Under the pieces are notes generated by a model. The model had not been told where the DNA came from, made no database searches, and saw only the letters and a program-made list of their open reading frames with translations. From assembly GCA_012295275.1 (NCBI GenBank), contig CM022677.1, positions 11,656,574 to 11,720,573 on the forward strand: 64,000 nucleotides of DNA. The letters run 5' to 3'. Below are positions 47,730 through 61,039 of the stretch, piece after piece (within the stretch, counting starts at the first letter, position 1; each line of letters begins with the position of its first letter). This DNA comes from Chrysomallon squamiferum. Its lineage: Eukaryota; Mollusca; Gastropoda; Neomphalida; Peltospiridae. A program made the position numbers and the translations under genes.

Positions 47730-47929
47730 NNNNNNNNNNNNNNNNNNNNNNNNNNNNNNNNNNNNNNNNNNNNNNNNNNNNNNNNNNNNNNNNNNNNNNN
47801 NNNNNNNNNNNNNNNNNNNNNNNNNNNNNNNNNNNNNNNNNNNNNNNNNNNNNNNNNNNNNNNNNNNNNNNNNNNNNNNNNNNNNNNNNNNNNNNNNNNN
47901 NNNNNNNNNNNNNNNNNNNNNNNNNNNNN
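47730..47929. other. Assembly gap of exactly 200 N
   Basis: A round-number N run, so a scaffolding gap of unknown true length. It lies exactly at the edge of arm A', next to sequence mirroring the margin of the 29-bp satellite. Confidence 1.
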
Positions 47930-48169
47930 ATCTCTATCATCTTTCATTCTCTCTACTTTTCCCTGTCTCTTTATCTATATCGCTATCATTTGTCTCTTTC
48001 ATTCTACCGATAGCTTATCTGTCTCTCGATCTGTATGCCTATCAATTATCTTTCTACGTTTATCTCTATCACTTGTCTGTCTATGTACCCATATTTCTAT
48101 CATTTTTCTCTCAACCTATGTTTCTATCACTTGTCTCTCTGCATTTACCTCTATCACTTGTCTGTCTCA

Positions 48170-48360
48170 TTAATTATATCTCATCACTTCTCTGTCCCAT
48201 TACCTTTATCTCTATCATTTGTCTGTCTCTCTCTACTTATATCTCTGTCATTTGTCTGTCTCTCTCTACTTATATCTCTATCATTTGTCTGTCTCTCTCT
48301 ACTTATATCTCTATCATTTGTCTGTCTCTCTCATCTTATATCTCTATCACCTGTCTTCCT
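48170..48360 (+). repeat. 33-bp tandem repeat
   Basis: Units of ctacttatatctctatcatt + tgtctgtctctct with a 33-bp period; mirror of the degenerate array at 12.73-13.29 kb. Confidence 0.85.
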
Positions 48361-48437
48361 CTCTACCTTTCTCTATCTTTCGCTATGAAGAAATTCTGTT
48401 TTCTCTATCTTTCTATTCTCTTTTTTTCTACTGGTTC

Positions 48438-48537
<100 letters not shown>

Positions 48538-48824
48538 GTCTTTGCCTCTCCAACTCAGTCTGCCCCATGTCTCAGTCTACCTATAATCTCTACCACTTGT
48601 CTTTCTCTACTTATAGCTCTGTCACTTTTGTCTCTTTACCTGTATGTCCATCTCTGCCTATATCGCTATAATTTGTCTGTCTCTCTCTACATGTATCACT
48701 TATATCTCTGCCTATTTTTCTATCTCTTTCAGTTGTCTACCTATCTGTATTTCTATTACATATCTCTCTATATACATTTTGAGTCTCTCTCTCTCTCTAT
48801 ATATATATATCTCTATTACCTATT

Positions 48825-48866
<42 letters not shown>

Positions 48867-49659
48867 TTATCTGTATCCCTATTTGTCTACCTATCTGTTT
48901 ATCAACTTATATATTTATTTGTTGTAAAACAAGAAATTAATGCATGAGATAAACTAATGCAAAGATAGGATTTATGCTACTGGTTCATAATTTGACCATA
49001 CATCTTTTTTTAAATTACCTGGTTAGAAGTATTTTTTATTATCTATATAATTTTTTATTCATCTATAATTATATATTTAGTCTAACATGGAGGTTAAAAC
49101 TGGCTGTGTGTAACCAGCTTCATCTGAGTAATTGTAACTCAGTGAGCTCAATAGCTGAGGATATATTAAATAACTATTAGCAGTCCATTGTTTTGAGTTT
49201 GGAATAATAAACCAGATTAGCATTCTCATCAATAACAGCAACAACAATCAAACATTTTTTTTCAAAAAGGTCATATTACAAAATATGGTCTCTATTGATT
49301 TGTCTATCTACACAGCTGTGTGTTATCAATCCATCCATCCTTCCATCCAGCAAATCTGTGTCAATGAATTCACTTATCCATATACCTGTGCATACATATA
49401 TATCTGTCTCTATTTCACATATTTTCACTATATTACTGTCTGTCTCTGTTGGCTTACCAATACAACAGTCTTGTAACCCATCTATTGATCTATCTACCTC
49501 TCTTTCTTTTTCTAATTATCTATCTATTAATCTGTCTTGTTATCTCCCTATATCTCCATCAGTCAACCTCTTTTTCACCATCTGTTGATCAATCCATCTT
49601 TGAATCTTTTCTGTTTCCTTATCTCAGCACATCTATCCCTGAATCCATACTGTGATGCA

Positions 49660-50065
49660 TATCTACACACACACTACACAGACATACACACAGACATACA
49701 CACACATACACACAGACATACACACATATTCACACTGACATATACATACACATATTCACACTGACATATACATACACACAATCACACTGACATATACATA
49801 CACACAAATACACACATACATTAACATATACACACAAAAACACACATACACTGACATATACTCTCACACACACATGCACACACACACAAATATTGACGCA
49901 TTCCTACATACACAGATGCACAGACATATACAAACAAAAAACACAGACATATACATACACACTCAAACATACAGACATGTACATACACACACACACAGAC
50001 ATAAACATACACATAGACACTCACAGACATATATATACACATACAAAAATACACATACAAATCTG
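49660..50065 (+). repeat. CA/CATA-rich degenerate simple repeat
   Basis: Mirror of 11,155-11,515, slightly longer. Confidence 0.85.
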
Positions 50066-50570
50066 GAACATTCACATGCACAGATTAATATAGTTAATTT
50101 GATAATGATGGCAAACTTTGCTCAGATTTGACAGTGAAGTGTAACAAGCCTGTTTGACAGCTGACTGGTTTTCTCTGACCCAGTCTGGAAGATGATCTAC
50201 TTCCTGTAATGCTAACTCTACATAACTGTGAATGGCTTCCTGTGATCCTCCTCACAACAACCACAGTTGGGAAATATTTATATGTCATAACCTATTCTTA
50301 AGTACTCACTTCTGTCTATACTCTGTTGGCCTGTTTGTCTTTCTGTATATAGAAAGGACTTTCAAATTAATGGCACTGTATTCGAAATTAGAAAAAGTAG
50401 CAATACCCTATATATAGATTGCTAAGATTCAAATGGTAACCACACGAATTTTTAAATTTAAATGAATAAAATCTCATATCATTTCTGAAATGAGTTTGAA
50501 CACTTCAAAATAATAAATAAATCTGTTCAAATGGTTGGTATTTGTTAATTGTTAGTATTTGATTAATGGT

Positions 50571-50688
<118 letters not shown>

Positions 50689-51021
50689 AAATAACGTATC
50701 AGTATGAAAATACTACATTTTCAGAGGGAAACGAAATTTTTATGAAAACATACATACTTACAGTCGTAGTGAAACCCAGATTTCTCTTTCTCTAATCATA
50801 ATAAATAACATACAAATTTTATATTATCAAAACGGAATTTCGTAACAAATTTAAATTCTTAATCTTATTTTTACTCTGAATATCATTAATGAAGAAATAT
50901 TAAGTTTTTATTAAAGACCATTTTAAATATATGAAATATATAAATGCACAAATATAGATAATACTTCTACTACTACCACTACTACTACTAGTAGTAGTAA
51001 TAATAATAATAATAATCTATA

Positions 51022-51077
<56 letters not shown>

Positions 51078-51383
51078 GTCAGTTTCATAGACTAGGTAGT
51101 CTAAGGGAAATAACTGTTTCCATTAAAAATAGGAATGAACATAACGATGATAATTTACAACAGCATTAAGAACAAAACAAATTTTGAAAAAGGAAATTAA
51201 AAATAATAATAATGATATATTTTCGAATTTAGATTTTATTTTTCATTTAATTCGTTGAGTTGATTTCTAAAGAAATTATGAAAAAAAATTACATTATATT
51301 TGTTTATTGTATATGGGATATGCTGTTTAATTATTCCGAGAAGATAACAAAAAATAATTGAAATAATAATAATAAAAAAATAT

Positions 51384-51464
51384 TCACATAGTAGAAGATC
51401 GTAACAACAGAATAAGAAAGAAATAGTTTAAGAAATAAAAACGAATAATTGTGGGCGTGTCCAT
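51384..51464 (-). CDS. 26-codon candidate small ORF (mirror copy)
   Basis: Reverse-strand counterpart of 9,924-10,004. Same length and same predicted peptide, with two synonymous differences. The CACGTG and TATATAAAAG elements lie just upstream in the same sense orientation (51,491-51,520). See the left-arm entry for the argument and its limits. Confidence 0.3.
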   Translation of the reverse strand: MDTPTIIRFYFLNYFFLILLLRSSTM

Positions 51465-51549
51465 CGCAGAGATTGTGGAAAAATCACATTCTTTTATATA
51501 TAATATTGTCACGTGACATATTTCCTGTCACCATGACCTGTGAACGGAA

Positions 51550-51970
51550 GTGGGATGAGTTTACTCTGCCAAGTAAAAGTTATATCGATTAGACTATCTC
51601 CCTTTAGAGATATGTGTTCACAAACATAGATTAGAGTTATGTCTCTTACATGAGATGTACTCACTAAGCAAAGTAAAAATTATATCGATTAGAGTTATCT
51701 CCCTTTAGTGATATGTGTTCACAAACAGATTAGAGTTATGTCCCTTACGTGAGATGTACTCACTAATCTAACTAAAAATTATATCGATTAGAGTTATCTC
51801 CCTTTAGTGATAAGTGTTCACAAACACAGAGTTATGTCGCTTACATGAGATGTACTCACTAAGCAAAGTAAAATTATATCGATTAGAGGTTATCTCCCTT
51901 TAGTGACATGTGTTCACAAATACAGATTAGAGTTATGTCCCTTACGTGAGATGTACTCACTAAGCTTACG
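51550..51970 (-). repeat. ~97-bp tandem array (mirror copy)
   Basis: Four units homologous to 9,360-9,830, lacking the private ~39-bp sub-expansion of the left arm. Confidence 0.8.
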
Positions 51971-52453
51971 TACGCTAATTATTAGGCGACTGAGATGATA
52001 GAAAAATTATGATTAGTCGCCCCAAAAAATATTATTTGGGTGACCTGTTTTTTCTGTAAGTTATAACACAAGATAATAATTTTATAATAATTTGATAGCA
52101 AATATTTATTTCACATAAAACAGTTGCCCACAGTTCCATAAATTGGACATATCGGCTTACCTTATTTGCCAACATCTGTTTATAAACTCTACGTTAAAGG
52201 ATTATCGGTTGGTTAACGAAACAAGTTATCATAGGAGTACCTCTGAAACTAATTGTTTGCTATTGTTTATCCTTTCACATTCCACCTTTAATTGCCTAAA
52301 GTGAAGCCAACGAAAACATTTAGCGAACTTTTTAAGCGTTACGTAAAATGTTATCGGTTGGTTAACGGAACAAGTTATCATGGAAGATAACTCTATAACC
52401 TTGTATTTGCTATTGTTTTTCGTTTTCAGTTCCGGTAGGATTACTTAACCGGA

Positions 52454-52487
<34 letters not shown>

Positions 52488-52985
52488 AAAAAAAAATAAA
52501 ATAAAAGAAATAAAGAAAAAATACTAAAAAGAATAGTTGAATGCCTGCATATTTTATAGAGGAAAGTCATTGATTTTCTTATTTTTGTCACACGCTAAAC
52601 CTTACTCACTGTCATTTCATGTTGCTTTCCTTTAATTTTTATTTCTTTTGAAACATCCAAGCGTATAATACTATAAATTATTATTATTATTATATAATTC
52701 CATTTTTGTCAAGGTTTGTTTGAAAATGTCTTACCAGCTGATTTGTTTAACTATAACTAAATTTATTATAATTAATAAAGAATTTTCGTATTTCATTTTA
52801 GATGCTGACAAGTTAAGGTAAGCAGATACTTTGAATTTACCGAACTACGAACAAACCTTTTATTTGAAATAAATATTTGCTTTAAAATTATTGATAGTGG
52901 CTCTTATGTTATAACTTATAGAAAAAAAGAGATGATCCAAAATATATTTTTTGGGCGACTAAACCGTAATTTTTTTTTCAAATTT
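51970..52985 (-). mobile_element. Fold-back / MITE-like element (mirror copy)
   Basis: Counterpart of 8,345-9,360 with both inverted ends and the internal duplication retained; the poly-T is now a poly-A at about 52,457. It carries no transposase. Confidence 0.5.
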
Positions 52986-53859
52986 CGAGCCTTGTGCTTA
53001 GGTCAGTGCATAATCATCAGCTTGAAAGACAGTATGCCATTTTTCTTCTAAAGTAATATTATTTATTCATATTAGAGAGAGTTATATAATTAAATTTGGA
53101 AATCAAAATTTTTTAAGTTTTAATCAATTGTAATATATTTTATCTGGATAAACAGGAGTCATTAAAATGATTTTTATAAAAAAAAAAAAAAAAAAAAAAA
53201 AAAGTATGATCTGAATTAGGACAGTTATTTCAAATAATTTACCACAGTATAAGTATTATAAGAATTCAGATTTGTTTTTGTTTTGCTGCTGAAAAAGATT
53301 ATGATTCTTCTGGGATTTCTTCAAAGCATTCCAATGAACAAAGCAGAATTTGTATGGGTTTTTTCATTAGTATTTTTCCTTTTTAAGCAGCAGCTAATTT
53401 GTAATTTCTCCTTCATTTTTATAGAGGACATTTGAATGTGCATGTATGGGGTGTGTGGATGTGTGGGGGTTAAATTTTGTTTTCATTTTTATTTTTAAGA
53501 AAAAGCTAATTGTCTTCTTCAGTTTCACTTGTCAGTACAGAAAGTTCACATTCCAAACAGCCCACTCCAGCCTGAACCAGTTTACTTCCTTGTGTCAAGA
53601 AAATGTGGAATTTTTAAAATATCTTCTGAAGTTCTGTGTCAGCCAATCTATCAGCTGGTGAGTCAGTTAATCTATTAATTAAATAATTATTTTGTGTTGG
53701 TGTATTTGCTTTTTGTTTTCTTTGTTATTGCTATTTATTTATTTGTTCAACCTATGTGATTGTGTTATTTTATGTTATGTTTTTGATTTTATTTAGTCAA
53801 ACATTTGTTTGAATTAAAGTTTTACTCTCAGTTTTTCACTGTTGCTATCAAGATTTTTT

Positions 53860-54120
53860 TAAATGTAAATTCAATGTTTAATTCATTAAATATGTCATAT
53901 AGCATTTGGTTGTCACTGGAAAAATGTGGACAGAGAAATAAGTAATGTTTCATGGTTTCAGAAATTCCACAGCTACAGTTTGGTGTTGTGTTTATTTTGT
54001 GTTTGAATTTGATTGTGTTTAGATTGGTGGAGTAGCTGATTCTGAGTTTGGTAAGGTTGTTATGTAGTTTGTTACTAAAATGATTTTTTTTGTTTTGATG
54101 ATGAAAGGTGTAATTAATTT
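53860..54120 (-). mobile_element. LINE C-terminal zinc-knuckle fragment (mirror copy)
   Basis: Reverse complement of 7,180-7,455, retaining the codons for the C-x-C-G ... H-Y-x-x-x-C-P motif. Non-functional. Confidence 0.6.
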
Positions 54121-54162
54121 TGTTGATTTTTTTTATTTTTTTACTATTTTGCTTGAGTTTAA

Positions 54163-54760
54163 AACAACATTTAAAACTAGATTTAGTGAAAGTTTTAAAA
54201 CTAGATTGTAGTGAAAGGTGAGTTTTAAAACTAGATTGTAGTGAAAGGTGAGTTTTAAAACTAGATTGTAGTGAAAGGTGAGTTTTAAAACTAGATTGTA
54301 GTGAAAGGTGAGTTTTAAAACTAGATTGTAGTGAAAGGTGAGTTTAAAAAAACTAGATTGTAGTGAAAGGTGAGTTTAAAAACTAGATTGTAGTGAAAGG
54401 TGAGAAAGGTGAGTTTTTAAAACTAGATTGTTTTAGTGAAAGGTGAGTTTTAAAAAAACTAGAAAGGTGAGTTTTAAAAAAGGTGAAAGGTGAGTTTTAA
54501 AACTGTGAAAGGTGATTTAAAAACTAGATTGAAAGGTGAGTTTTAAAAAACTAATTGAGTGAAAGGTGAGTTTTAAAACTAGATTGAAAGGTGTGTTTTA
54601 AAACTAGATTGTGAAAGGTGAGTTTTAAAACTAGATTGTAGTTTGAAAGGTGAGATTTTTAAAATGTTTTAATTTTAGTGAAAGGTGAAAAACTAGATTA
54701 GTGAAAGGTGTGTTTTAAAACTAGATTGTTTGAGTTTTAAAAAGTAGTTTTAAAAAGATT
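54163..54760 (-). repeat. 30-bp minisatellite, expanded and scrambled
   Basis: Mirror of 6,870-7,155. About six perfect 30-bp units (54,190-54,345) are followed by about a dozen units with internal deletions and A-run slippage. It is roughly twice the length of the left array. Confidence 0.9.
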
Positions 54761-54998
54761 GTGTTGTGTTTTGTTAAATTATTTTAAATTGTAGATTGTG
54801 AAAGGTCTTAAAAATGAGATGTTTATATTCGAGAGTGGATTTTAACACAGTATTTTAGTATCTGTAGTTTTTGTCTGTATTTTAATGGTTGTATGTTTTA
54901 TTCTAACTGACAGGCAGTTGATTTTTGGTAAAAAGTTTTTACAAGATGTGATTATCTTCTGTATGTGGCAGCCGAAGTTGATTTTATTTTTCGGTGTT

Positions 54999-55217
54999 TT
55001 ATTTAATTTTTTTATGTTCTCTTCTGTATTTATTTCCAATAAGCTCAGTCCACCATTCAGTGGATATTTTGTTAGTGCAGTTTTTGGTTTTAGGTTTGTG
55101 TTCAGTGACAGCTGAGTCTATCATGTTGGTAAGTGAAGTGCAGTATGTGTCAGTGTTGATTTTTATTTTAATATTTTTCAATGCTTTGTAGAATCCTTCC
55201 CAGTCTGCTTTGGTCAA
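54999..55217 (-). mobile_element. LINE endonuclease-RT linker fragment (mirror copy)
   Basis: Open for 72 codons on the minus strand: MTKADWEGFYKALKNIKIKI, IDSAVTEHKPKTKNCTNKIS, TEWWTELIGNKYRREHKKIK. It is slightly better preserved than the left copy. See 6,400-6,650. Confidence 0.65.
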
Positions 55218-56024
55218 ATTTCATTTGTGTGTAAATACTGAGTTGTTGGAGAAGGTTTTCTTGTTATAGTAATTTGTGAGTGCAGGGTGGTGGTTACAAC
55301 ACAACTCATTTAGAACTTCTCATTGACTCAGTGCTGCAGTGTGTTTGCTGTTAGTGTTAAATCAGTGGTGAACTGGACACACTGGTGAAGATGAATATAA
55401 CAACATTAAGACAAACAATGTTGATCCCAGATGTTTACACTGGGACCATAAGTCTTTGTGTTGATGAAAAAAAAAAAAAAATTGTTACTTGATAATTAAT
55501 AAAATATTATCACTTGTACCCAAAAATTTGTAATACTTATTCTGCATGTTTTCAGTAATTTATAATTATGTAAAATATGTAAATAATTAATCTTTGCAAT
55601 TAATAAAATAAAATAATAATATCACCTTTTGCTTAAAATCTGTTTTTAATATTCTGCATTGAATTTATCAGTGATAATACATGTTTTTAAATAGACTACA
55701 TATAAAATATGTAAATAATTAATCTTGGTAATTAATGTAATAAAATATGGTCACCATTAAAAATATGTTTTTAATGTTCTGCATTGTTTTCATAAGAAAA
55801 AACGTAAAGAATGATTTTTTTCCTACAGAAATGTTCTGAACATCTTCTCTGCCTTCCTGAGAACTGACTTTGACCAGCTGTTGTGTGAACCAATATGAAC
55901 CAGTGTGAACCAGTATTGGACTAGTATGAACCAGTATGTACCAGTATCAAATGAACTTCAAAACCCAAGTCCACAACGTGGATTCTTAGGTTAACGCTGC
56001 TCCTTATGGTGACCCTAAAATTAT

Positions 56025-56500
56025 TTTGCACATTATCATAACACTGATAAAACAACCCTAACCCTAACCCTAAGCCCTAACCCTAACTATAAACCTAAAT
56101 GTAACCCTAGCAAAGGAACTGAACTTAATTCTGATGCTAACACCATTTCTAACCCTCATCCTAAAATGGCTTTGCACATTATCATTAAACTCATAATACT
56201 TTAAATAAACCTAACCCCAATACTAACCCTAAGCCCAACCCTAACCCTAAGCCCTAACTCTAACCCTAACCCTAACCCTAACCCTAACCCTAACCCTAAG
56301 CCCTAACCCTAACCCTAACCCTAACCCTAACCCTAACCCTAACCCTAACCCTAACCCTAACCCTAACCCTAACCCTAAGCCCTAACTCTAACCCTAAGCC
56401 CAACCCTAACCCTAAGCCCTAACTCTAACCCTAAACACCATTTCTAACCCTGATCCTAAAACTGTTTTGCACATTATCATTAAAGTCATCAGAATGTAGA
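56025..56500 (+). repeat. Interstitial telomere-type (CCCTAA)n with associated ~58-bp unit
   Basis: Blocks of CCCTAA at 56,055-56,105 and 56,205-56,436 contain a near-perfect core of about 120 bp (56,258-56,376) plus variants (AAGCCCTAA, AACTCTAA). Three copies of a unit with tttgcacattatcatta accompany them (about 56,037, 56,175 and 56,466), as in a subtelomeric array. The C-rich strand reads left to right, so a former chromosome end would have lain to the left. No equivalent exists in arm A. Confidence 0.93.
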
Positions 56501-57496
56501 TATAGAGATGAATACACTGATGGATAGATAAACAGACAATGAGATGTGTAGAGGATGGTGTGCTTTGTTGTGTTGAGACAGAAAGGATGACAGAAATATG
56601 TACAAATGTATAACTGAGAGATTCTCATGTAGACAGGCAGGTTTATGGAAAGAAATGTTTGCAACAGAAAGAAAAACATGCACATATATATAACAAATAA
56701 TATTAATAATAATACAGCTAGAAGACAAATAGAAAACATGAGTAGGAGATACATAGATGGATGGAACTTTCAATAAATATAAATAAAGTTTGGAAATGAA
56801 TAAATAGTACATGGCTCAGTTTATTCTTTATTTCATCAGGAATGCTGATTGTGTTGCACTTCTGTCAATGTTTCATTTAAATGGTTTGAGTTAGCAAATA
56901 GCTCAAGAAAGTGGACTTTTGAAACCATTCCAAGTTGGTCAGATTTAAAAATGTATTTAAAAGTGACAGTCAATTTAGTAATAAATGATGATGCATAGAT
57001 ATTGAAATATTTTTAATATTTGATATACAGAATTGTAAAAAGAAATTACCTTGAAAGACTGAGTATATTGAAATGTCTTTAGTATTCTTAGCTTATAGGA
57101 ATTATTTTACTATTAATATGTCATTGATAATCCAAACAAACAGTTTTCTGTCCATTGCTCTATCCCTATGTTCATTCATAATAATGTTATCTCCAAAATG
57201 TCCTTATTGTGTCTCTCTACCAATGAATTTACTTGCCTGCCAGTATGTCTGTCTGACTGTCTGTCTATCTGTCTGTCTATCTATCCATCCATCTATCTAT
57301 AAAACACAGATATACAAACATAAGCACTCTAATCCACTTACTCATTACAAAAATCCATTCTCTCTCTCTAACACATGAACTTACTAACACTTTATTACTC
57401 GTATGACTATCAGCTTAGCTCTCTATATATCTCTGTATCTGTCTGTGTGCCTGTTATCTTATGTCTTCCTCTCTGTCAGTCTATCTCACTAATTAT

Positions 57497-57501
<5 letters not shown>

Positions 57502-57575
<74 letters not shown>
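57502..57575 (+). repeat. (TC)n microsatellite
   Basis: Mirror of the (AG)n at 3,715-3,842, followed by the conserved tgcagaaaatacagacacct. Confidence 0.97.
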
Positions 57576-57578
<3 letters not shown>

Positions 57579-57884
57579 GAAAATACAGACACCTGTCATA
57601 CTGTGATTGTTCTCTCCTCCAGTCTGATTATTTATATAAACAAGTGTTTAGCAGGTTGGTTGAAAATACACAAATAGTTGAATATGTACTATTACTGTAA
57701 AACACATTCACTTACATGCACGCCTGCAGACACACATACACAAACACACACACCAGCAATAACATGTATACATAATAATATTCAAACACAAACACATACA
57801 CGTACACACAAGCATGCGGGCACACACACACACACACACACTCCTAGTCAAAGCCTGTCATTACATATTAGTAATGATAATGAT

Positions 57885-58539
57885 AATAATCAGAGTAATA
57901 GTAATAATAATAATGGCAGTAGCAGTAATAATGTTTTTTATAATTTGTATTATTTCAAAAATATTTAAATAATTTCATCTCATTGTTATTGCATTTAAAA
58001 GTATAACAAAAACGTTTATCATTAAGTTCCATTCAAAAAAACACAAAAAAACAACAACAACTAACCAAAGATAAAGAAAAAGAAAGAAGACACGACTGAA
58101 ATAGTTTACTTTTCATATCTAAAAACAAAATACTTGCATACAGTGAGGATAATTATATGAGAAACAGTTATTTTCAATGAGACAACATTTTCATGTATAT
58201 TTTCAAATGTCTATCAAAAATTACCTTATCGCATTGCTATTTAAAAATAAAACAAATGAAGAGGTCAAATAATTTAAAATGTGTGTGTGTGTGTGTTTTA
58301 AAACACTGTTTATACAATATTACATCACTGTATTCAAATAGGAGCACAGATGAAAACATTTTTCATGTTAATTCAGCAGACATCAGTTAATTTGTGATGC
58401 AAATTATTTATCTGGAAACTGCAAAACTTAAAGAACATAATGTATCTGGAGACATGATTATATAATTGTTAATGTTACCATATTTCAGTGCACAAGTCAT
58501 CCATAAATAATAACTAAATAAATAACTAAATAATAAATA

Positions 58540-58571
<32 letters not shown>

Positions 58572-58623
58572 GCAAATAAATAAATAAATAAAACTAGAAT
58601 AAATAATATTAATTTTATAAAGA

Positions 58624-58657
<34 letters not shown>

Positions 58658-59500
58658 TTTTTTAAAACAGAATAATATTAGCTCTAGATATTAAATCCAT
58701 GGCAAGGCTTTTTGAAAGTGTTGATAATGATATATTAAGGTAACAAAAAATTAAAACATTTAATATAACTGATACTGGTTTTCAAATTATTAGAATGATT
58801 TTGTTATGAAAAATATTTACATGTGTCAGAATCAGAAGAGTTTATGACTAGATAATTTAACAGAAGATCAAAAAGTGTAAGTGAACAACTCTGAACTCTT
58901 TTGTTTGTGATTGTAAGAAAGTAATTTCAAAAATAATGAAAGAAATCGAATTTTAAACTGAAATTTGTTTTGAAAAACAAAAATTAAAATTAATAAAATT
59001 AAAGTTTTTCTCTTACAGAAAAATATTTTACAAGATAAATTACAAATATATATTCCAAACTCTATAAAGAAAGAAAACACATTTCAAGAAAGTAATACTG
59101 TACCATTACCTGAATATACAAAAAAATCAACTCTTCGTGATTCTTAGAATCCAGATTTATCTGCAAAATTCACAAATACTGCAAAATCCACCAGAAATCC
59201 CGCACCCCCCCCGAAAAAAAAAAAAAAAAAAAAAATGTATGAGAGTAATCTCCCTTCGGCTACATTTTCTTTCTTTCTTCTGTTTATGGGATCCTCAGTG
59301 TACTTCAGTGCACACCACAGAAAAACGCTGAAAACGAAACAACGTATAAAGTTGTATGAAGAGTAATAAATGTAAATGTTTAGGTATGTTCCAGGAGCAC
59401 CAGATATCAATTTATATACTGTAAACAATATACTGTGTATATTAATAGATAACTGAACTATAAACAATAAATAATTAAAATACAAGCAATACAAATAAAT
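57885..59500. other. AT-rich sequence between A' and B'
   Basis: Contains (AAT)n at about 58,541 and 58,626 and a C/A-run at about 59,203. No gene is supported. Confidence 0.5.
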
Positions 59501-61039
59501 ACAGTGGACCTTCAAAACCGGATTCATTGAGACCAGCGTTGTATGCCGTTTGAGATAGTGCCGATTTACAAGCATTAAAATAACATAAATATTTGTTTTT
59601 TAATTACTGTTGTCACTGATGACTGCGTTTTCTTCATATTTCTCTCCAAACTCCTCTGTCATGGCCTCCAAGTTTAACAGTAATTGCAAAAGCTGCTTTC
59701 GATAACAGCAGCAAAAGATTTTGTTTTCTTCTCATTTTAAGATAATCATTTTCTCTCTGATCTCCTACAGTACAATGTAGCAGTCACTACGTTTAAACTA
59801 CATAGCTAAATTTTTCTTTTTACACGTTACACCCCGAGTCATCCGGATTAGATTAGTTTTAGCTTACCGATAGCTGGAAGATACTTTGAAATGGTGCAGG
59901 TTATTCAGAAATCCGTATTTTTCGAAGACTGGTTTCCGCAGAGTCAACTGAAAACAGTTAACATAATAATAATAATAATAATAAATTCATGTATTCATGA
60001 CGTGACCAATACAGTTAATATTCGTACAACAAACCGGCCGTCTGAAATGTTCTAGGACAATGCAGTTTACAGCGAGTTACTGACATTTATGATATTCTAA
60101 TTCTGTAATATAAAACATGAAATAGTAATATACTGAATCGCATGTTACACCAATGAGGGGAGTTTTATACAATATTTTCATTATATATTTTAATTAAGTA
60201 AAACTGTATAAAATATTTTTAAGATAGTCTATTTCATACGAAGCTTTTATATTTTGCTTCTCTGAATTAATGTGTAATAAGCCGTTTTTTGTGTGTGTGT
60301 GCGTGTGTGTGAGATATTGCCAGTTTTAATATAAACACTTGTAGACACTGGTAAATTTAATACTTAGATCAAGGCGTTTCCCTCTTTGTTGAAATAATGA
60401 TGAGGTGTTTCATTAAAACTAAAAGCTTGAATTATTTGAGTGTAAACAGTATACTGACCTAAGAGAAAACCTACTTTTTTATTTTTATTATAAATATTCA
60501 CATCCACTATATTTGATTATTATTATTATTACTTTTTAAATAAATATATAAATAAATACACAAACACCCATTAAAAATATATCTCCTTTTCCAGTTAAGA
60601 CGATCTTTAATTTTCATATCAAGAACAAAGAACAGAGCTATTATAACAACGGTTATAACGCAGCAAGCAACTATGTTTATATTGGTTTGTCCGTATTCGT
60701 ATATTTTTTATTTGTTCTTGTTATATTTTTATTGTTGCTGTTGTTGTATCTTGTATCTAAAGACAAAGTGTAGTATTTGCACTGATTCTAAGACGTTCAA
60801 AACACGCAAGCGACAAGACGACGTAATCATTATTTTTTAAAGGAGAGTAATCATTTACACAAACAGGCATTTTGAAAAATACTGCGAAATTAAGCAAGAA
60901 ACAAAGAAGGTAAGAAAAAAAATATCAATAACATGCAATAAGAAGGATTTTAAAATATATATATATATTTAACATAAATACGTATGGAAAATATTACAAA
61001 CAAAAAACCTCTTCCTAGTAATTTATTTTGCTAATTCTT

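Noticed and set aside
54885-55191. Hydrophobic plus-strand frames resembling membrane proteins, and the minus-strand counterpart at 6,391-6,600
   Set aside because: They are antisense to the better supported LINE linker fragment (TEWWTELIGNK), whose motif explains the open sequence.
56055-56436. True chromosome end
   Set aside because: The telomere-type repeat is short, degenerate and embedded with several kilobases of arm sequence on both sides.
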